A stretch of DNA of 64,000 nucleotides from Talinum fruticosum (Eukaryota; Streptophyta; Magnoliopsida; Caryophyllales; Talinaceae). A model generated the notes under the pieces. The model searched no databases, was not told where the DNA came from, and worked only from the letters and a program-made list of their open reading frames with translations. The DNA lies in the NCBI GenBank assembly GCA_021018815.1, contig JAITYX010000026.1, forward strand, positions 1,426,001 through 1,490,000, given 5' to 3'. Below, piece by piece: positions 34,150 to 45,836 of the stretch (its first letter is position 1; each line of letters opens with the position of its first letter). Both the position numbers and the translations under genes were made by a program.

Positions 34150-34420
34150 CACGAGTAGCCCGGGATCAGCCCACGGCTCGAGGGGATCATAGGTTTTCTT
34201 TGGAGGCCACCACGGACCTCCCCATGGCTAGTGGGGGTCAATGGTTGGCTCTAGAGGTCACCAATGACCTCCCCATGGCTAGTGCGGCGTTCTGGTGGCA
34301 CCACAGGCTATCCCACGGACTATGGGAGCACTCTTGGTGAGTGGTTTACCCCATGGCCTATGGGGTGCCCGTGGTCGGGGAAAGTAGCTCCAAGGCTCTT
34401 TTTCGTCCCTTTTGCATTTT
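34150..34420. repeat. Local GC-rich repeats with CCCCATGGCTAGTG
   Basis: The block GACCTCCCCATGGCTAGTG occurs at ~34214 and ~34269, and looser versions (CCCATGGCCTATGGGG, CCCACGGACTATGGGA) follow. It stands out in base composition from its surroundings. Confidence 0.55.
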
Positions 34421-34808
34421 TTTCGCTGGTTATGAATGGGAGGTTTGATTAAGAAAAATTTTCAGCCTTCTAAGTATCATACTAACATATTTTAACCCAA
34501 GGAAAACCATTAGAACATACATGCAAAAGCAAATAATTCTAAGGATGTTCAAAGCAACTCAAGCTAACCTAAAGAAAGTCATGATTCCACCGAGCTTTAA
34601 ACATGTTTGGTACACACTTATTTTCATAAATTGTCTTCACATTTAAGGTTTGGTCAAACTATGTCCGGAGAGGAGAGAGAGAGGAATTAAAGTCTAAATT
34701 GTAGTTCTTAATTTTTGACTTTTACAATTCAAACCTAACCCACAAGCCTTAAACATCGACTCATAGACTTTAAAGTGTTTTTTTTTTTGGTGACTTATAA
34801 ACTTAAAG

Positions 34809-35452
34809 TTCATTCAAGCATGTTTGTCATCCGAACTACATAAATTAATTATCTAGGGATAACCACATAATTATCCAGTTATTACCATATTCCTAAAAAA
34901 ATTAATGTTTACTAAACTTCTATAATCTTGTGGATTATGATAATATAAACCATTTAAATTTCTATGACCCAATTCTTTCCGACTAGGTCATTGCACATCT
35001 CGAGTATATTTCACTTTTTCTAATTTTTTAAGTGAGATAATATCATTTACAATAAGCTCATTAGCAATCATGTTCTAAACATCTTAAACCTATTTAATCC
35101 TCCTTAAATAGATAAGATATCACATCTTTAATCCTCAAATCTCAATATAAATATTTATGACATTCTCGGTCCTAAAAAAGCTTATACGATATAATTAAAA
35201 AAAGTCATCGGAAAATAAAAAAACTCGACATAAATACATCCAATTCCATTGTGAAATATCTTATATAAGTAGTGATTATTCCCATGGATGTTCTACACTC
35301 GGTACGAATTTCATTCAAGTATATTTGTCATCCACACTATATAAATTAGTTATCTAGGGATAACCACATAGTTATCCAGGGATTATTACATTCCCCAAAC
35401 AAATAATTCATGTTTATTAAACTTAGTATAATCTTGTGGATTATAAAAAGAT
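34809..35452. repeat. Direct repeat pair, ~135 bp, 500 bp apart
   Basis: Both copies (34809-34943; 35311-35452) carry TCATTCAAG, TTTGTCATCC, TATCTAGGGATAACCACATA and ATAATCTTGTGGATTAT in the same order. This could be a TRIM-type miniature LTR element or a simple duplication. The second copy ends exactly at the copia-2 LTR. Confidence 0.55.
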
Positions 35453-35454
35453 AG

Positions 35455-36896
35455 TGAAGACTCAAGTATAACCCTCTATCGCTCTATAGTTTTCAATTCA
35501 AGTCATTCTCACTCTTCAAGAAGTTCATCCTTAAGTTTTCAATATTGTCCGACCTACTCAAAAACATTTCTTGAGTAAAACACACGTCACAGGGTTTCTA
35601 ACCTACTCGGATACAACTCAAACAATTGTCATGAGTAAATAGTTTTACATACATATATTATTCCGAACTCGTGACTCTCTGAATTCACTGGAAAAGAATT
35701 ACCGTGTTAATTCCTACTTCTCAATCAGATTTACTACTTGAAATTATTTACCTGATCTATTTTATGCATTGTGTCTATATATGCTTAATATCTCATCCAT
35801 CTAAAAGATAAACACAAAATGGAATTAGAACCTATTAAATATTAGACTCGGAAAATTCCATTTTCTCGAGTTAGGGATAATTAGGTGCTTAGTTATTATG
35901 AATTATTTATTATCCTTGCCTAATCTTAGACAAAGTATTTTTATACTTTGAGTACCACTTTGATTTGGTTTTACAGGTTGACTAAAGTATTTTAATCTCA
36001 CTTTGAAAAGCCAAAGCAACGGGCTTCTAGCCGTTAAACACTAGCAGACATGTAAAAGTATTGTTTAAGGACAAGGCTTAGACACCGTGTCGAGTTGTTT
36101 GTTACCAAATCCAAGTAAACTTCAACTTTGAGTCTAACAGCTATTTCCACCCCAAATCTCAGTCACAACTAGTGGGTTGGACCACCTTTTTAGCCAAGGC
36201 CTAAAGCACAATATTCATATTTGCAATGGCTCTTTTTCTAAAGGACTCGGACTACCCATTACAACGGCTATTGAAGTTTCCCAATCCAGAATCAGCCACA
36301 ATGGCTACTCGCCCTGCTGTGTATAAATAGAAGCCATCCTACAAGACTTGAATATTGCTGAGACGAACGAGATTGCAAAATACTCGAATCATACTCTCTC
36401 AATCTTTAACTTTTAACTTTGTAATTAAGTTCTTACTTTCGAGTTGTAAAGAAGAAGTCTTGTAAACACTCTTATTTACTTCAACTCTTTGTAAAGTCCC
36501 TTAACTGAGCTATAAGGGTTAACTCAACTCAATTGTCCCTAGTTATAAGGGCTATTTCAGTTAGGAAGTACTATAACGAGATAGGGAAACTTCGTGTCTA
36601 GGAAAACTTGTATTGAATTGTCTAAGGGAGCAATTCAGTAAGAGTCAATCCTTGTATTTTGTGGATTTAAAATAGTGGATTTGACTTGGTGTATGGATTG
36701 ACATTGTTTGTGATTTTCTGCCCCAAGAGGGTTTCCACGTATATTCCGAGTTCGGGTTTTCGAGTTCATTCTAGACTCGGAATTATTTTCTAAGTTCAAA
36801 ATTTTTAGAAAAACTCTTTATTCTCGCAAAATTTTCTTCTCACCCTATTCACCCCCTCCCTCTAAGGTGATTCAGACTCTCAAGAGCAAACCTTCA
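35455..36896 (+). repeat. copia-2 5' LTR (1442 bp)
   Basis: TGAAGACTCAAG...AAACCTTCA with 5-base terminal inverted repeats. TATA box TATAAATAG at 36322-36330. Pairs with the copia-1 3' LTR (7690-9101). Confidence 0.9.
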
Positions 36897-36898
36897 AT

Positions 36899-36910
36899 TG
36901 GTATCGGAGC
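36899..36910 (+). promoter_or_regulatory. copia-2 primer binding site (initiator Met tRNA)
   Basis: TGGTATCGGAGC two bases after the LTR. It differs by one base from the usual plant copia site complementary to the 3' end of initiator methionine tRNA. Confidence 0.9.
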
Positions 36911-36955
36911 CTAGCCTTCTCAAAGGATCTAACAAATCCAAGGTTTAAAGATCGG

Positions 36956-38530
36956 ATGGCTCTTAACTATGGAGAGTTCGATGAAGGAAGATCTTTCACT
37001 AGACCACCCAAGTTCAAGGGATCAAACTTCGCTCACTAGAAGAAGATCATGGAGTGCTTCATCCAAGATTATGATGAGGAGGTCTGGAACATCATCTCGC
37101 AATGGCAACTTCATTCCTACCAAGACATATAGTACATATTCGGTACCTAAGGTGAAGTCTCAATTCACAATCGAAGAAAACGAGAAGTACAGGAAGAACT
37201 TCAAGGCAATGAACACATTGATGTGTGCAATTGACTCAACAAAATACAATAGAGTATCTACTTGTGATATAGCCAAAGAAGTCTAGGACACATTAGTTAC
37301 TATATATAAAGGTACGAGTCAAGTGAAGCAAATCAAGATAAGTTAGTATCTCCACAAGTATGAAATGTTCAAGATGGAAGCTCATGAGAACATAACTCGG
37401 ATATACATTCGCTTCACTCGAGATTGTCAACAATCTTATGTTTCTTGGAAAGAAGATGACTTATAAAGAAGTTCTCGGAAAGATTCTAAGGAGTCTACCC
37501 CGGAGAAGATGGGGTCCCAAGGTGACAAGCAATAGAGGAAGCTCAGGACTGTCTCAACTAAAGCTAGATGAGCTCATTAGGAAACTACTCACTCATGAGT
37601 TACATCTAGAGAAAGAAGAAGATAAGGTCAGCACCAAAAGAAATATTACTCTCAAAGCCTCGGAGGAACAAGGTTTAAGTCTGAGCTCCTTAGATTCTAA
37701 AGAAGACCCCATGACACTTCTAGCCCGAGGATTCAATAAAATGATGAAATACAAAAAGTGGCAAAAGAAGCCTAAGCAAGAGTTCTACAAGAAGGACAGA
37801 AAAGGTAAATTCTCATCCTCTTCAAATTTATCTTTAACTAAGAACTCTAGTTGTTTTCGGTTCGAGTAGCAAAGAGCACATGTCAAAGATTTTCCAAAGA
37901 GAAAGAATGACAGAAAGAAGAAAAAGGCTATGGTAGCCACCTAAAGTGATGATGAGTTAGAAGAACGTGATGACACCGATGATGAATTAAAGTGTCTAGT
38001 GGCTCTATCAACCTCGAAGTTGGATCCGAGTCGAAAGTGATGCATCAAATTCGGAGGAAACAGATCCTCGGGAGGTAATCAATTACTTTCTCAAGTTCTC
38101 CAAGCATGATCTTACTAAATATATTTTTACTTTGGATGAGAAGTCTAATTCTGAATCTTCTAAATTTAAAGAGAAACTAAATTCTCTCAATGCTAAGAAC
38201 ACATCTTTGAAAAATGATTTAGAAATTTTGAGACAGAATATGAAGGTGCTTAAGACCAGTACTCAAGATAATGAGACCGAGTCCGATCGCCTTAGAACAA
38301 AGAATGAGCAACCGAAAAAAGCTCAATGAGTCTCAAGAGTTGGTTTTAAAACTTACTCAAGGTCGAAAAACCTTGATTTATTACTTGGTTCTTAGTGTGT
38401 CTTATTTCCAAAAGAAGGAGTAGGTTACAATGTTGAAGAGGAAGATAATTCCTATAAAAATCTTTTCAAAATTGATTCCGTAACTATCAAGTTTAGGAAG
38501 GCTAAGCATGGTCTCATTCATTGAAAAAGG
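36956..38530 (+). pseudogene. copia-2 gag and gag-protease linker, disrupted
   Basis: Begins MALNYGEFDEGRS, then PPKFKGSNFAH where the conserved Trp codon has become TAG (37037). Later blocks are NGNFIPTK, KNFKAMNTLMCAID (37199-37240), RSLPRRRWGPKV (37489-37530), YKKWQKKPKQEFYKK and a zinc knuckle damaged by loss of its last Cys (to Phe) and a frameshift (~37850-37895). The following region to 38530 is Leu/Lys/Asn-rich coiled coil (EKLNSLNAKNTSLKND, 38147-38195). Multiple stops. Confidence 0.8.
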
Positions 38531-38537
38531 ATAGTGA

Positions 38538-39308
38538 TTGAGCCCGGACCAGGATGTTAAAAGATTAGGAGGTAAATCATACGTGCTAGTTATTATTGAT
38601 GATTACTCACGATTTACCTTGATGTGTTTTCCGAAGAATAAAAATGAAGCATTCAAAGAGTTCACTATGATCCGTAGGAAAATACAAGTAGAGTCCGAGA
38701 TTCGGATCAAGAGAATTCAAACCGACCATGGAACGGAGTTCGATTGCTCGGAATTCGCAGACTTCTATGACAAGAATGGCATCTCCCACAACTTCTCAGT
38801 ACCCGAACTCCTTAACATAATGGAGTAGTGGAGAGAAAGAATAGAACACTTGAAGAAATAGGAAGAAAAATGATGATTGAAAATTATCTACATTACTATT
38901 TCGGGCCGAGGTAGTGACTACAACGAAACTACACTCTCAACAGATGCCTCATTCGACCCATTCTCGAAGAAGACACCGTAAGAGCTATACAAAGGGAAGA
39001 AGCCTAATATTTCCTACTTAAAATCATTCGGATGAAAATGCTTCATGCACAACAACGGTAAGAAACATCCGACCAAATTTGATGCAAGGTCGGATAAAGG
39101 TATATTTCTTGGTTGTTCTTCACACAACAAAGCTTATAGAATCTTTAACAAGAGAACTAACAAAGTGGAAGAAAGTATCCACATTGTCTTTGATGAAATT
39201 GATCATGGTAGGATAAGTGAATCCACGTTCTCATATCTCAAGCTCAATCGAGATGAAGATGACATAGTGGAGGCTGAGCTTGGAATGAACCAAAAACAAA
39301 GGAATTGA
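38538..39308 (+). pseudogene. copia-2 integrase core and C-terminus, disrupted
   Basis: VIIDDYSRFTLMCF holds the first catalytic Asp and RIQTDHGTEFD the second; the catalytic Glu region is damaged near 38815-38830 by a stop. The C-terminal block KFDARSDKGIFLGCSSHNKAY to EESIHIVFDE (39063-39200) is open. The N-terminal zinc domain is deleted. Confidence 0.8.
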
Positions 39309-39472
39309 GCTAACAAAGAATGAACTAGTTCAAGAACAAGCTCGGACCATCGAAGAACAAGCTAATGAAGAAAATCAACAAGCTAAATCAGCTGAAGAAC
39401 AGAACATTTAACCATCAAATTTGGTAAACCGAGAGGACGAGTAAAGCTTTCAAATATGCATCTAGTCACTCA

Positions 39473-40210
39473 CCCGAGAACATTATTTCGGACATCAACA
39501 AGTGGGGTAAGAACTCGTTCTTCATTGAAAACTTATGTGCATTTTCAGCATTCATTTCATTAATTGAACCTAAAAATATACTAGAAGCCCTACTTGAACC
39601 TGAATGGGTATAGACCATGCAAGACGAACTATCTCAATTTGAAAGAAACCGAGTCCGGACTCTTACCAAACAACCTTTTGACCATCTAATCATAGGAACC
39701 AAATGGGTATTCAAAAGCAAACTAGATGAGGGAGGGTTAGTCGTCAAAAACAAAGCCGGGTTAGTTGCTCAAGGTTATAACCAAGGAGAAGGAATTGATT
39801 GTGGGAAAACCTTTCCACCTATTGTTAGGATTGAGGTAATCGGAATTCTCTTAGCTTTTGCATTCCGCATGAATATTAAATTATATCAAATGGATGTTAA
39901 GTGCGCATTCTGAATGGTTATATTCAAGAAGAAGTTTATGTTGAGCAACCTTTTGGATTTGAAAACTCTCAATTTCCTAATCATGTTTTCAAATTGAAAA
40001 AGGCTTTATATGGTATAAAACAAGCTCCAAGAGCTTGGTATGAAAGACTGCGTAGTTTCTTGGTTGAAAATGATTTTAAAAGAGGTCTTATTAACAAAAC
40101 TCTTTTTACAAAGACCAAGGAGAATAATTTTCTCATTATTCAGATTTATGTTGATAACATTATATTGGAGCTACTAATAAAACTCGATGCCAAGAGTTCT
40201 ATGAGTTGAT
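39473..40210 (+). pseudogene. copia-2 reverse transcriptase, disrupted
   Basis: Blocks: MQDELSQFERNRV (39617), GTKWVFKSKLDEGG, KLYQMDVKCAF (39880-39912, then a frameshift by base loss), KALYGIKQAPRAWYERL (40001-40050). The catalytic box reads IYVDNIIL: the second Asp of YVDD is Asn, an inactivating change apart from the frameshifts. Copia-1 and copia-3 keep YVDD. Confidence 0.85.
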
Positions 40211-43200
40211 GAGACAGGAGTTCCAAATGAGTATGATGGGAGAACTTAATTTCTTTTTGGGATTTAAAATCAAGCAAGAGAAAGATGGCATCTATGTACA
40301 TCGGTCCAAGTACACCAAGGAATTACTTAAAAAGTATAAGCTATAAGATGTCAAACATGCAGCGAACACCAATGAGTAACAATACCAAACTAGACTCGGA
40401 TGAGAAAGATAAAGAAGTAGATCGAAACTCTATAGAGGTATGATTAGATCTCTACTTTATCTTATATCTTGTAGGCCGGATATTATGTTTAGTGTCTCGC
40501 TTTTGTGCAAGATTTCAAGCTAATCCAAAAGAATCACATCTCACTGCATTGAAGAGAATTTTTAGATATCTTGCAGGAACTCGGACACTCGGTCTTTGGT
40601 ATTCAAAGGACTCAAGTCCGACTCTCACTCGAATACTCGGATGTTGACTATGCTGGATACAAGGTTAATAGAAAGAGCACCTACGGAGCATGTCAATTTC
40701 GGGTCAATCACTCATCTCCCGGCACTCCAAAAGCAAAAATTCAGTTCCTCTATCAACAACCGAGGCGAGTACATAGCAGCTTGTAACACCCCGAAACTTA
40801 ATCCTATTTAATTAATTTAAATTTGTATTTTATCGTCTTAATATTGTATAAGAGATGTGTGTCGCGCATAAAAAAATGTATATACCTTCGAATAATGCAA
40901 AATTTTAGTCCGAACCCGAATAATTTAAAATAATAAGCAAAGATAAAATAATGTATAAATTATTATGACAACAAATAAAATGTAGCCAAATGTGTGAGTA
41001 AACATTTAACTATGTGGTAAAACTAATAGTAAAAAGATAGAAAGTTAATTAAAATTTTCAAGATAAAATAAAAAGACAAAAAAAACAAGAGGGAAGAGTT
41101 TACTAGAAGCATCGGGAGTCAATAGAAATTTTACAAGGCAAGCCTAACACATTCATCATATATCTCTCTCACCTCTCCTTCCTTTCCTCTCTCTCTGCCC
41201 TTGCTACTATTGCTTCGTTGTCGGCTAGCCATCGGCCGAACCCGCGCCCACCAACAACCACCTCCGACACCCGGCCGCCACCTCTGCTGTCGCAGCAACC
41301 TTTCTCCCTCACCGCCGCTCTGTTTTGCGGTCGAACAGAGGTTGTCCCGCCTCTGCTGCTGCTCGTTGTCGCCGCCTCGGCCGTCCGACGCCTGACGCCG
41401 CCGTTCAACACCCACCTTGACACCCCAGCTCCACCACCGAATCTCCACCGCCCAATTCCACCTCTAACCCCTTTTAAGGTATCTCTTTAATCCCCAATTT
41501 CTAAGTAAATTATATCATGTTATAATTGAAGAATTAGACAAATAGGTGGTTTAATCCATGTTGTAATTGAGTTTGAATTGGTTGTGGTGGAATTAGAAGA
41601 ACTTGGGAAGTAATTGAGATATGGTTATATGTGAAATTAAGGTTGAATATACCTTCATAAGGTATTGAAAATTTACTCGGGGTTTATTCAAATTGTGAAT
41701 ATGCTTATCGAATTTCTATATGAGAATGAATATGCTTGATTGCGTATAGATTGTTTGAGTTGTAAAGGCATGCTAGGGAAGTGAATTAATCTAAATTAGG
41801 TGATGTTAACCCTTGAAAAAAAAAGGGGAATAGATGAAAGTATATTTGAAAGTTTAATTGGATTTGAGAATTGAATCAAAGTTTCGGACTTTAAATATGT
41901 GATTGGATAAAGTAGTTAACTAATTTATCAAATTTAAGGTATGGTTTTAATGTGGTGGTGGTTGTGAAAAATGACTGATAATGGCTTGAAACCGGCAAAG
42001 GAACTTATTTATAACTAAATGAGTAATAATAAGTTATTAAAGATTCAAGATAATTAGAAATTAAATTAATTAATTAATGTTTGTTGCTAAAAACTTATGA
42101 ATTGAACTCTTATGAGCACGGATACCAAATTGAAATAATACAAGAAAATGGAGTTGCATGTGGGAGTGTAAAAAGGAAAATAAATGATATCTAAGGTACG
42201 TTACTATTTGCACTTTTCAAAATATTTAAATGTTAACATGTTAAAATATTGATGAGTTTCACTCGTTACGTCTACGACCCACTAAATCATTAACCGATTA
42301 TTGGTACTACTCATAAAGGAATTAATCGTACGGAGCCATCTCCCGATAATCGGGATTTTTATGATTAAATTGCTTAATCGAAGCTTTAGCTATAAATATA
42401 TATGTATGAAGGTTCTTGTCGTGATCAAAAATCGAAAAGTTCATGAGCACAAGAAAATGAGAATATTGATGAGATTGTAACTTGGGTTATATACTTGGTT
42501 GAAACTTGGTTTTTATGGTTGTAAATATGCTCCGGCATGTGACCGTTGAGTTGTGTACTCCGAGCGTATGGCTCGTTGAGTTTTATTATGGATTTTATGC
42601 AGGTCTTTAAGGCTTTTAGCCTAATGATTATGCCATGTTTCAAACGAAACTCTACCAAAATTTTTACAAAATTGGAAAACAAAACCGACACCTTAAGTAG
42701 GAAGTATATTTGGGTTACGAGATAAGAGGACATTTGGGCATACTAGATGAAACGAGTGGTACAATTAAGGTTAGGCTACATTAAGCACGGACTATAGGTG
42801 ATAGAAGCAACGGATCAAACTTGAGTTTTATTACAAGCATGGGAATTAAACTCATTAGTTGTTATATACAAATTCAAACTATATCATCAATAGCCTATTT
42901 CCAGGAAATGTATGAATATCGAGATCATAAGGAAATAATATGGATAGGTACGCGAAAAGGGAAAGTTTCTTAATCGTAAATGCATATAAATATTGTTAAA
43001 GGACTAGTAATCTACAAAAGTAGATTCGTTGTGGAAACAAATTCGAATTGGAATTGTGTTGCGAAACAATCGATCACGAAGCGATTGGCACGTTGAGGTA
43101 CGTTATTGTTTGTACCTTTTTCCAAAGCGTTCATCTTTATTATTGAGTTTACTTGTTTTAATAATACAAATAATTTGGACCAACTTCACGATCACAGTTC

Positions 43201-44360
43201 ACGATAGATGTATCACGATTCACGATACGGTTTACGGTTCACGATTACGATTTACGGACACGATTATAGTTCACAGATGCAGTTTACGGTTCACGATTAC
43301 AGCTTACGGTTCATCGACACGATTATAGTTCACATGCCCCCCGATCAACCAAGGTAAATGAATGAATTGTTTATACAGATCACGATTATATATATGATGA
43401 CTTCACGGACTTCACATAATCGTTAATCGTTCAATTGTTCACGACCGATCGCCTCGGGGTTTGATAAACCTAGGAGTCGGTGTCCATGATTGATTGTTTC
43501 ACAATATGGGTCCTAGGTTTGGCTAAATCGGAAAAGCAAATTAGAAATTGACAAGTTGCAAATTGAGCATTCAAGAAAAATGATTTAAGATACGCCTAAT
43601 TTAAGAGCATTTAAATTATAATTATATTTTATAACGGTAACGTCATCGAGCTTCTAGCTCACACGTCTATTGTTTTATGTTTTTAAATTTTTAGTGACTT
43701 GAGCGCATGACGGACTATTCGCAATCACACCCAAAGTTTAAAGAGGAAGAAAAGATAAAGCTGGTCGGGAGAAGTGATGTTCGATCGCTCGTCTTGACCC
43801 CATACATGTTAGTCCCTTCCTCGGTCTCTTGGCTCATGATTCCTCTCCAATGATCCTCGGCATTTTGAAGATTTCATTTTCACGTGAAGAAAAATTTGGG
43901 TTGGATTGTTACATAAATTATTTGAATAATTATTTTGCTCAAATGAAATTGCCTTGTTTTCATTCCGAAAACGGCAGTAACGTCTCCCAATTTACAAGTC
44001 TTCCACTTGTTGATTACTTATTTATGTGGTTACATATTGGGGTCGTTACACGACTGGAGCCTATTGTGCTCGGATTTTGCGGATCAAGCAACACTTGAAG
44101 GATTTAGGACTATCATTCACAACCATCCCAATCAAGTGTGATAATCAAAGTGCCATCAGTATTATAAAGAATCCAGTTCAACATTAGAAAAACAAAGCAT
44201 ATTGAGGTCAGATATCATTTTCCGAGAGATCGCTCCGAAAAAGGTGATATTAAACTTGAATTTATTCCTAGTAAATTTCAATTAGTCGATATCTTCACAA
44301 AACATTGAGTGAAGATCAATTTTTCTTTATTAGGAATGAACTTGGCATGATGATTGCATG
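40211..44360 (+). pseudogene. copia-2 RNase H, split by L-2
   Basis: Left part to 40781 includes MSMMGELNFFLG-like, RPDIMFSVS-like and EYSDVDYAGYKVNRKSTYG; it breaks at GEYIAA. The right part resumes at 44051 with GGAGCC..., then IKCDNQSAISIIKN (44133-44173) and a DIFTK-like tail (44286). The break matches the L-2 insertion point. Confidence 0.75.
40782..44050 (+). repeat. Solo LTR-like insertion L-2 (3269 bp)
   Basis: Starts TGTAACACCCCGAAAC and ends GGGGTCGTTACA, and interrupts the RNase H codon series of copia-2. Flanking pentamers are CAGCT and CGACT (3 of 5 match). It shares the CCGTTGAGTTGTGTACTCCG segment (42543) with L-5 but has a different, pyrimidine-rich GC segment (41160-41480) and a longer 3' part, so it is a divergent relative or mosaic. 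Contains degenerate TTCACGATTACGG-type repeats at 43185-43335. No gene. Confidence 0.65.
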
Positions 44361-44489
44361 ATTGATTGAGTAATTGCATGAGAATGTATGAGTTTAATTG
44401 TTTATTATATGTTCCGAGTGAATAACTAGTGGATCGGCTAAAATATGATGAAACCGAGCTACAAGTTATTAAGTTTCGACTCACTCTTC

Positions 44490-44975
44490 GAAATATTTTA
44501 CTATTTTTGTTTTAGGGAAAGCATCGATGAACAATCAATTACCTACCAAGTCCGACGAAGGCAAAATATAGTCTGGACATGTTGTATTTCGCTTGTCAAG
44601 GTGTTTAGATGCTCACAAGTGATTCTACCCCAACTATGGCTTAGGTATGACCTTAGAAATCATTACATGTTGTGTATTATCTTGTGGAATAGATGAATAT
44701 ATGGGTTGTATAAATATTATGCCACTAAACCACTTTAGGCCATATTTAAATATGAAGTATGGCTTAACTACTTGGGATGTAAGCATTTACCCCTATCGTA
44801 ACCCAACAAAAGTGTAATAGTTGGATACACAAATTTCATTTTATTTTATTTTGCTTATGTAACCTTATCCTATTTTAAGATGGCGGTAACATCTCCGATT
44901 ATTACCTTCTACTGCTGCCATACGTAATACTCTCTAATTAGGGATCATTAAGTAATGGTGATTGGGGGCGTTACA
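44490..44975 (+). repeat. LTR fragment L-3, 3' end only
   Basis: Ends GGTGATTGGGGGCGTTACA and contains GGCGGTAACATCTCC, paralleling the end of L-2 (GGCAGTAACGTCTCC...GGGGTCGTTACA). Its 5' part is missing. It lies between the broken end of copia-2 and the broken start of copia-3. Confidence 0.55.
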
Positions 44976-45303
44976 CAATGAAGCAAATTCGCAATGAAAC
45001 AAGTGCTAAAACCGAAGATCGAGTTTACCATAGACGAAAAAGAAGGCACAAGAAGAACCATATAGCTATAAACATCTTAATGTGCTCGTTAAACTCATCC
45101 GAGTTTAACTAAGTCTCAGATCCGTGACATCTGCTAAACAAGTGTGGGACACTTTAGTGACCACATACGAAGGAACAAACTAGGTCGAGCAGCTCAAGAT
45201 CGCCCAATACCTCCACAAGTGCGAGCTATTCAAATGGAAGTTGATGAGAATATTATTGACATGTATGTAAGGTTTATTGAGATAATAAACAACCTAAAAT
45301 CTC
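44976..45303 (+). pseudogene. copia-3 gag, left part
   Basis: Starts inside gag: a KPKIEFTIDEKEGT block, then VGHF..., QVRAIQMEVDENIIDMYVRF and EIINNLKSP immediately before C2. Frames shift several times. The gag start and LTR are missing, with L-3 in their place. Confidence 0.7.
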
Positions 45304-45836
45304 CACTACTACAGGAACCACTTTTAACTACGGTTAAAATTACCTTTAACAACGGTTAACCGATGTCGTGTATGTGGCCATTGTTGTATGTAGGATATTT
45401 TACTATGGTTAAAAACCGTAGTAATAGACCACTCTATGACGACGATGGTCCTATTACGGGACCTATGATGATGGTTCTTACATTAGAACCGTCGTTGTAC
45501 GTACTACACAAAAAATGAAAAATTTTGTTACGTGCAGAGCATATGACGATGGTTCTAATGTAAAAATGTTGTCATAGGTTAGAATTTTTTTTTGTTTTTC
45601 CGTACCTCTCTACAAAATACAATACAATATACATCACAATTTACAATACATCACAACTTACATAGCAACAACCAACAGCCGCAATTTTCCAAATATATAC
45701 AAAACTTTCCCACTTACTACAACCACAACAAGTTCCATTGAACAAGTTCAAGAACACAATTCCATAAATTTTCACAAGTAAGTTACAACAATGAATATAA
45801 ATTACAATGATGTGAAATTATAATACAAAGAGTAAT
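45304..45836. repeat. C2 left terminal and subterminal region
   Basis: After the terminal repeat come alternating direct and inverted motifs of GACGATGGTTCTAATGT type to ~45585, then AT-rich DNA to L-4. Such subterminal repeats bind the TNPA-like protein in known CACTA elements. Confidence 0.65.

Larger units (their letters stand above)
33505..35454. other. Unclassified DNA between G2 and copia-2
   Basis: AT-rich, without a supportable gene. It contains a GC-rich local repeat (34150-34420) and a ~135-bp direct repeat (34809-34943 and 35311-35452). It may include the target DNA of copia-2. Confidence 0.4.
35455..44489 (+). mobile_element. copia-2: Ty1/copia retrotransposon, decayed
   Basis: 5' LTR, primer binding site, gag, integrase, RT and RNase H in order. 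A ~0.9 kb deletion joins the gag-protease linker (~38530) straight to the integrase core, removing protease and the GAG-pre-integrase domain. Solo LTR L-2 interrupts RNase H. The element stops shortly after pol at ~44489, where an LTR fragment (L-3) begins, so ORF3 and the 3' LTR are gone. Confidence 0.85.

Noticed and set aside
33505..35454. Possible host gene between G2 and copia-2
   Set aside because: No frame above ~80 codons with a recognisable domain, no splice-supported exon chain, and repeat-like composition.
41131..41490. Frames of 64-105 codons at the start of L-2
   Set aside because: Four overlapping frames on both strands in one GC-rich patch, without a domain or conserved frame.
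43829..44098. 89-codon frame spanning the L-2 end
   Set aside because: It crosses the insertion boundary into RNase H sequence in the wrong frame.
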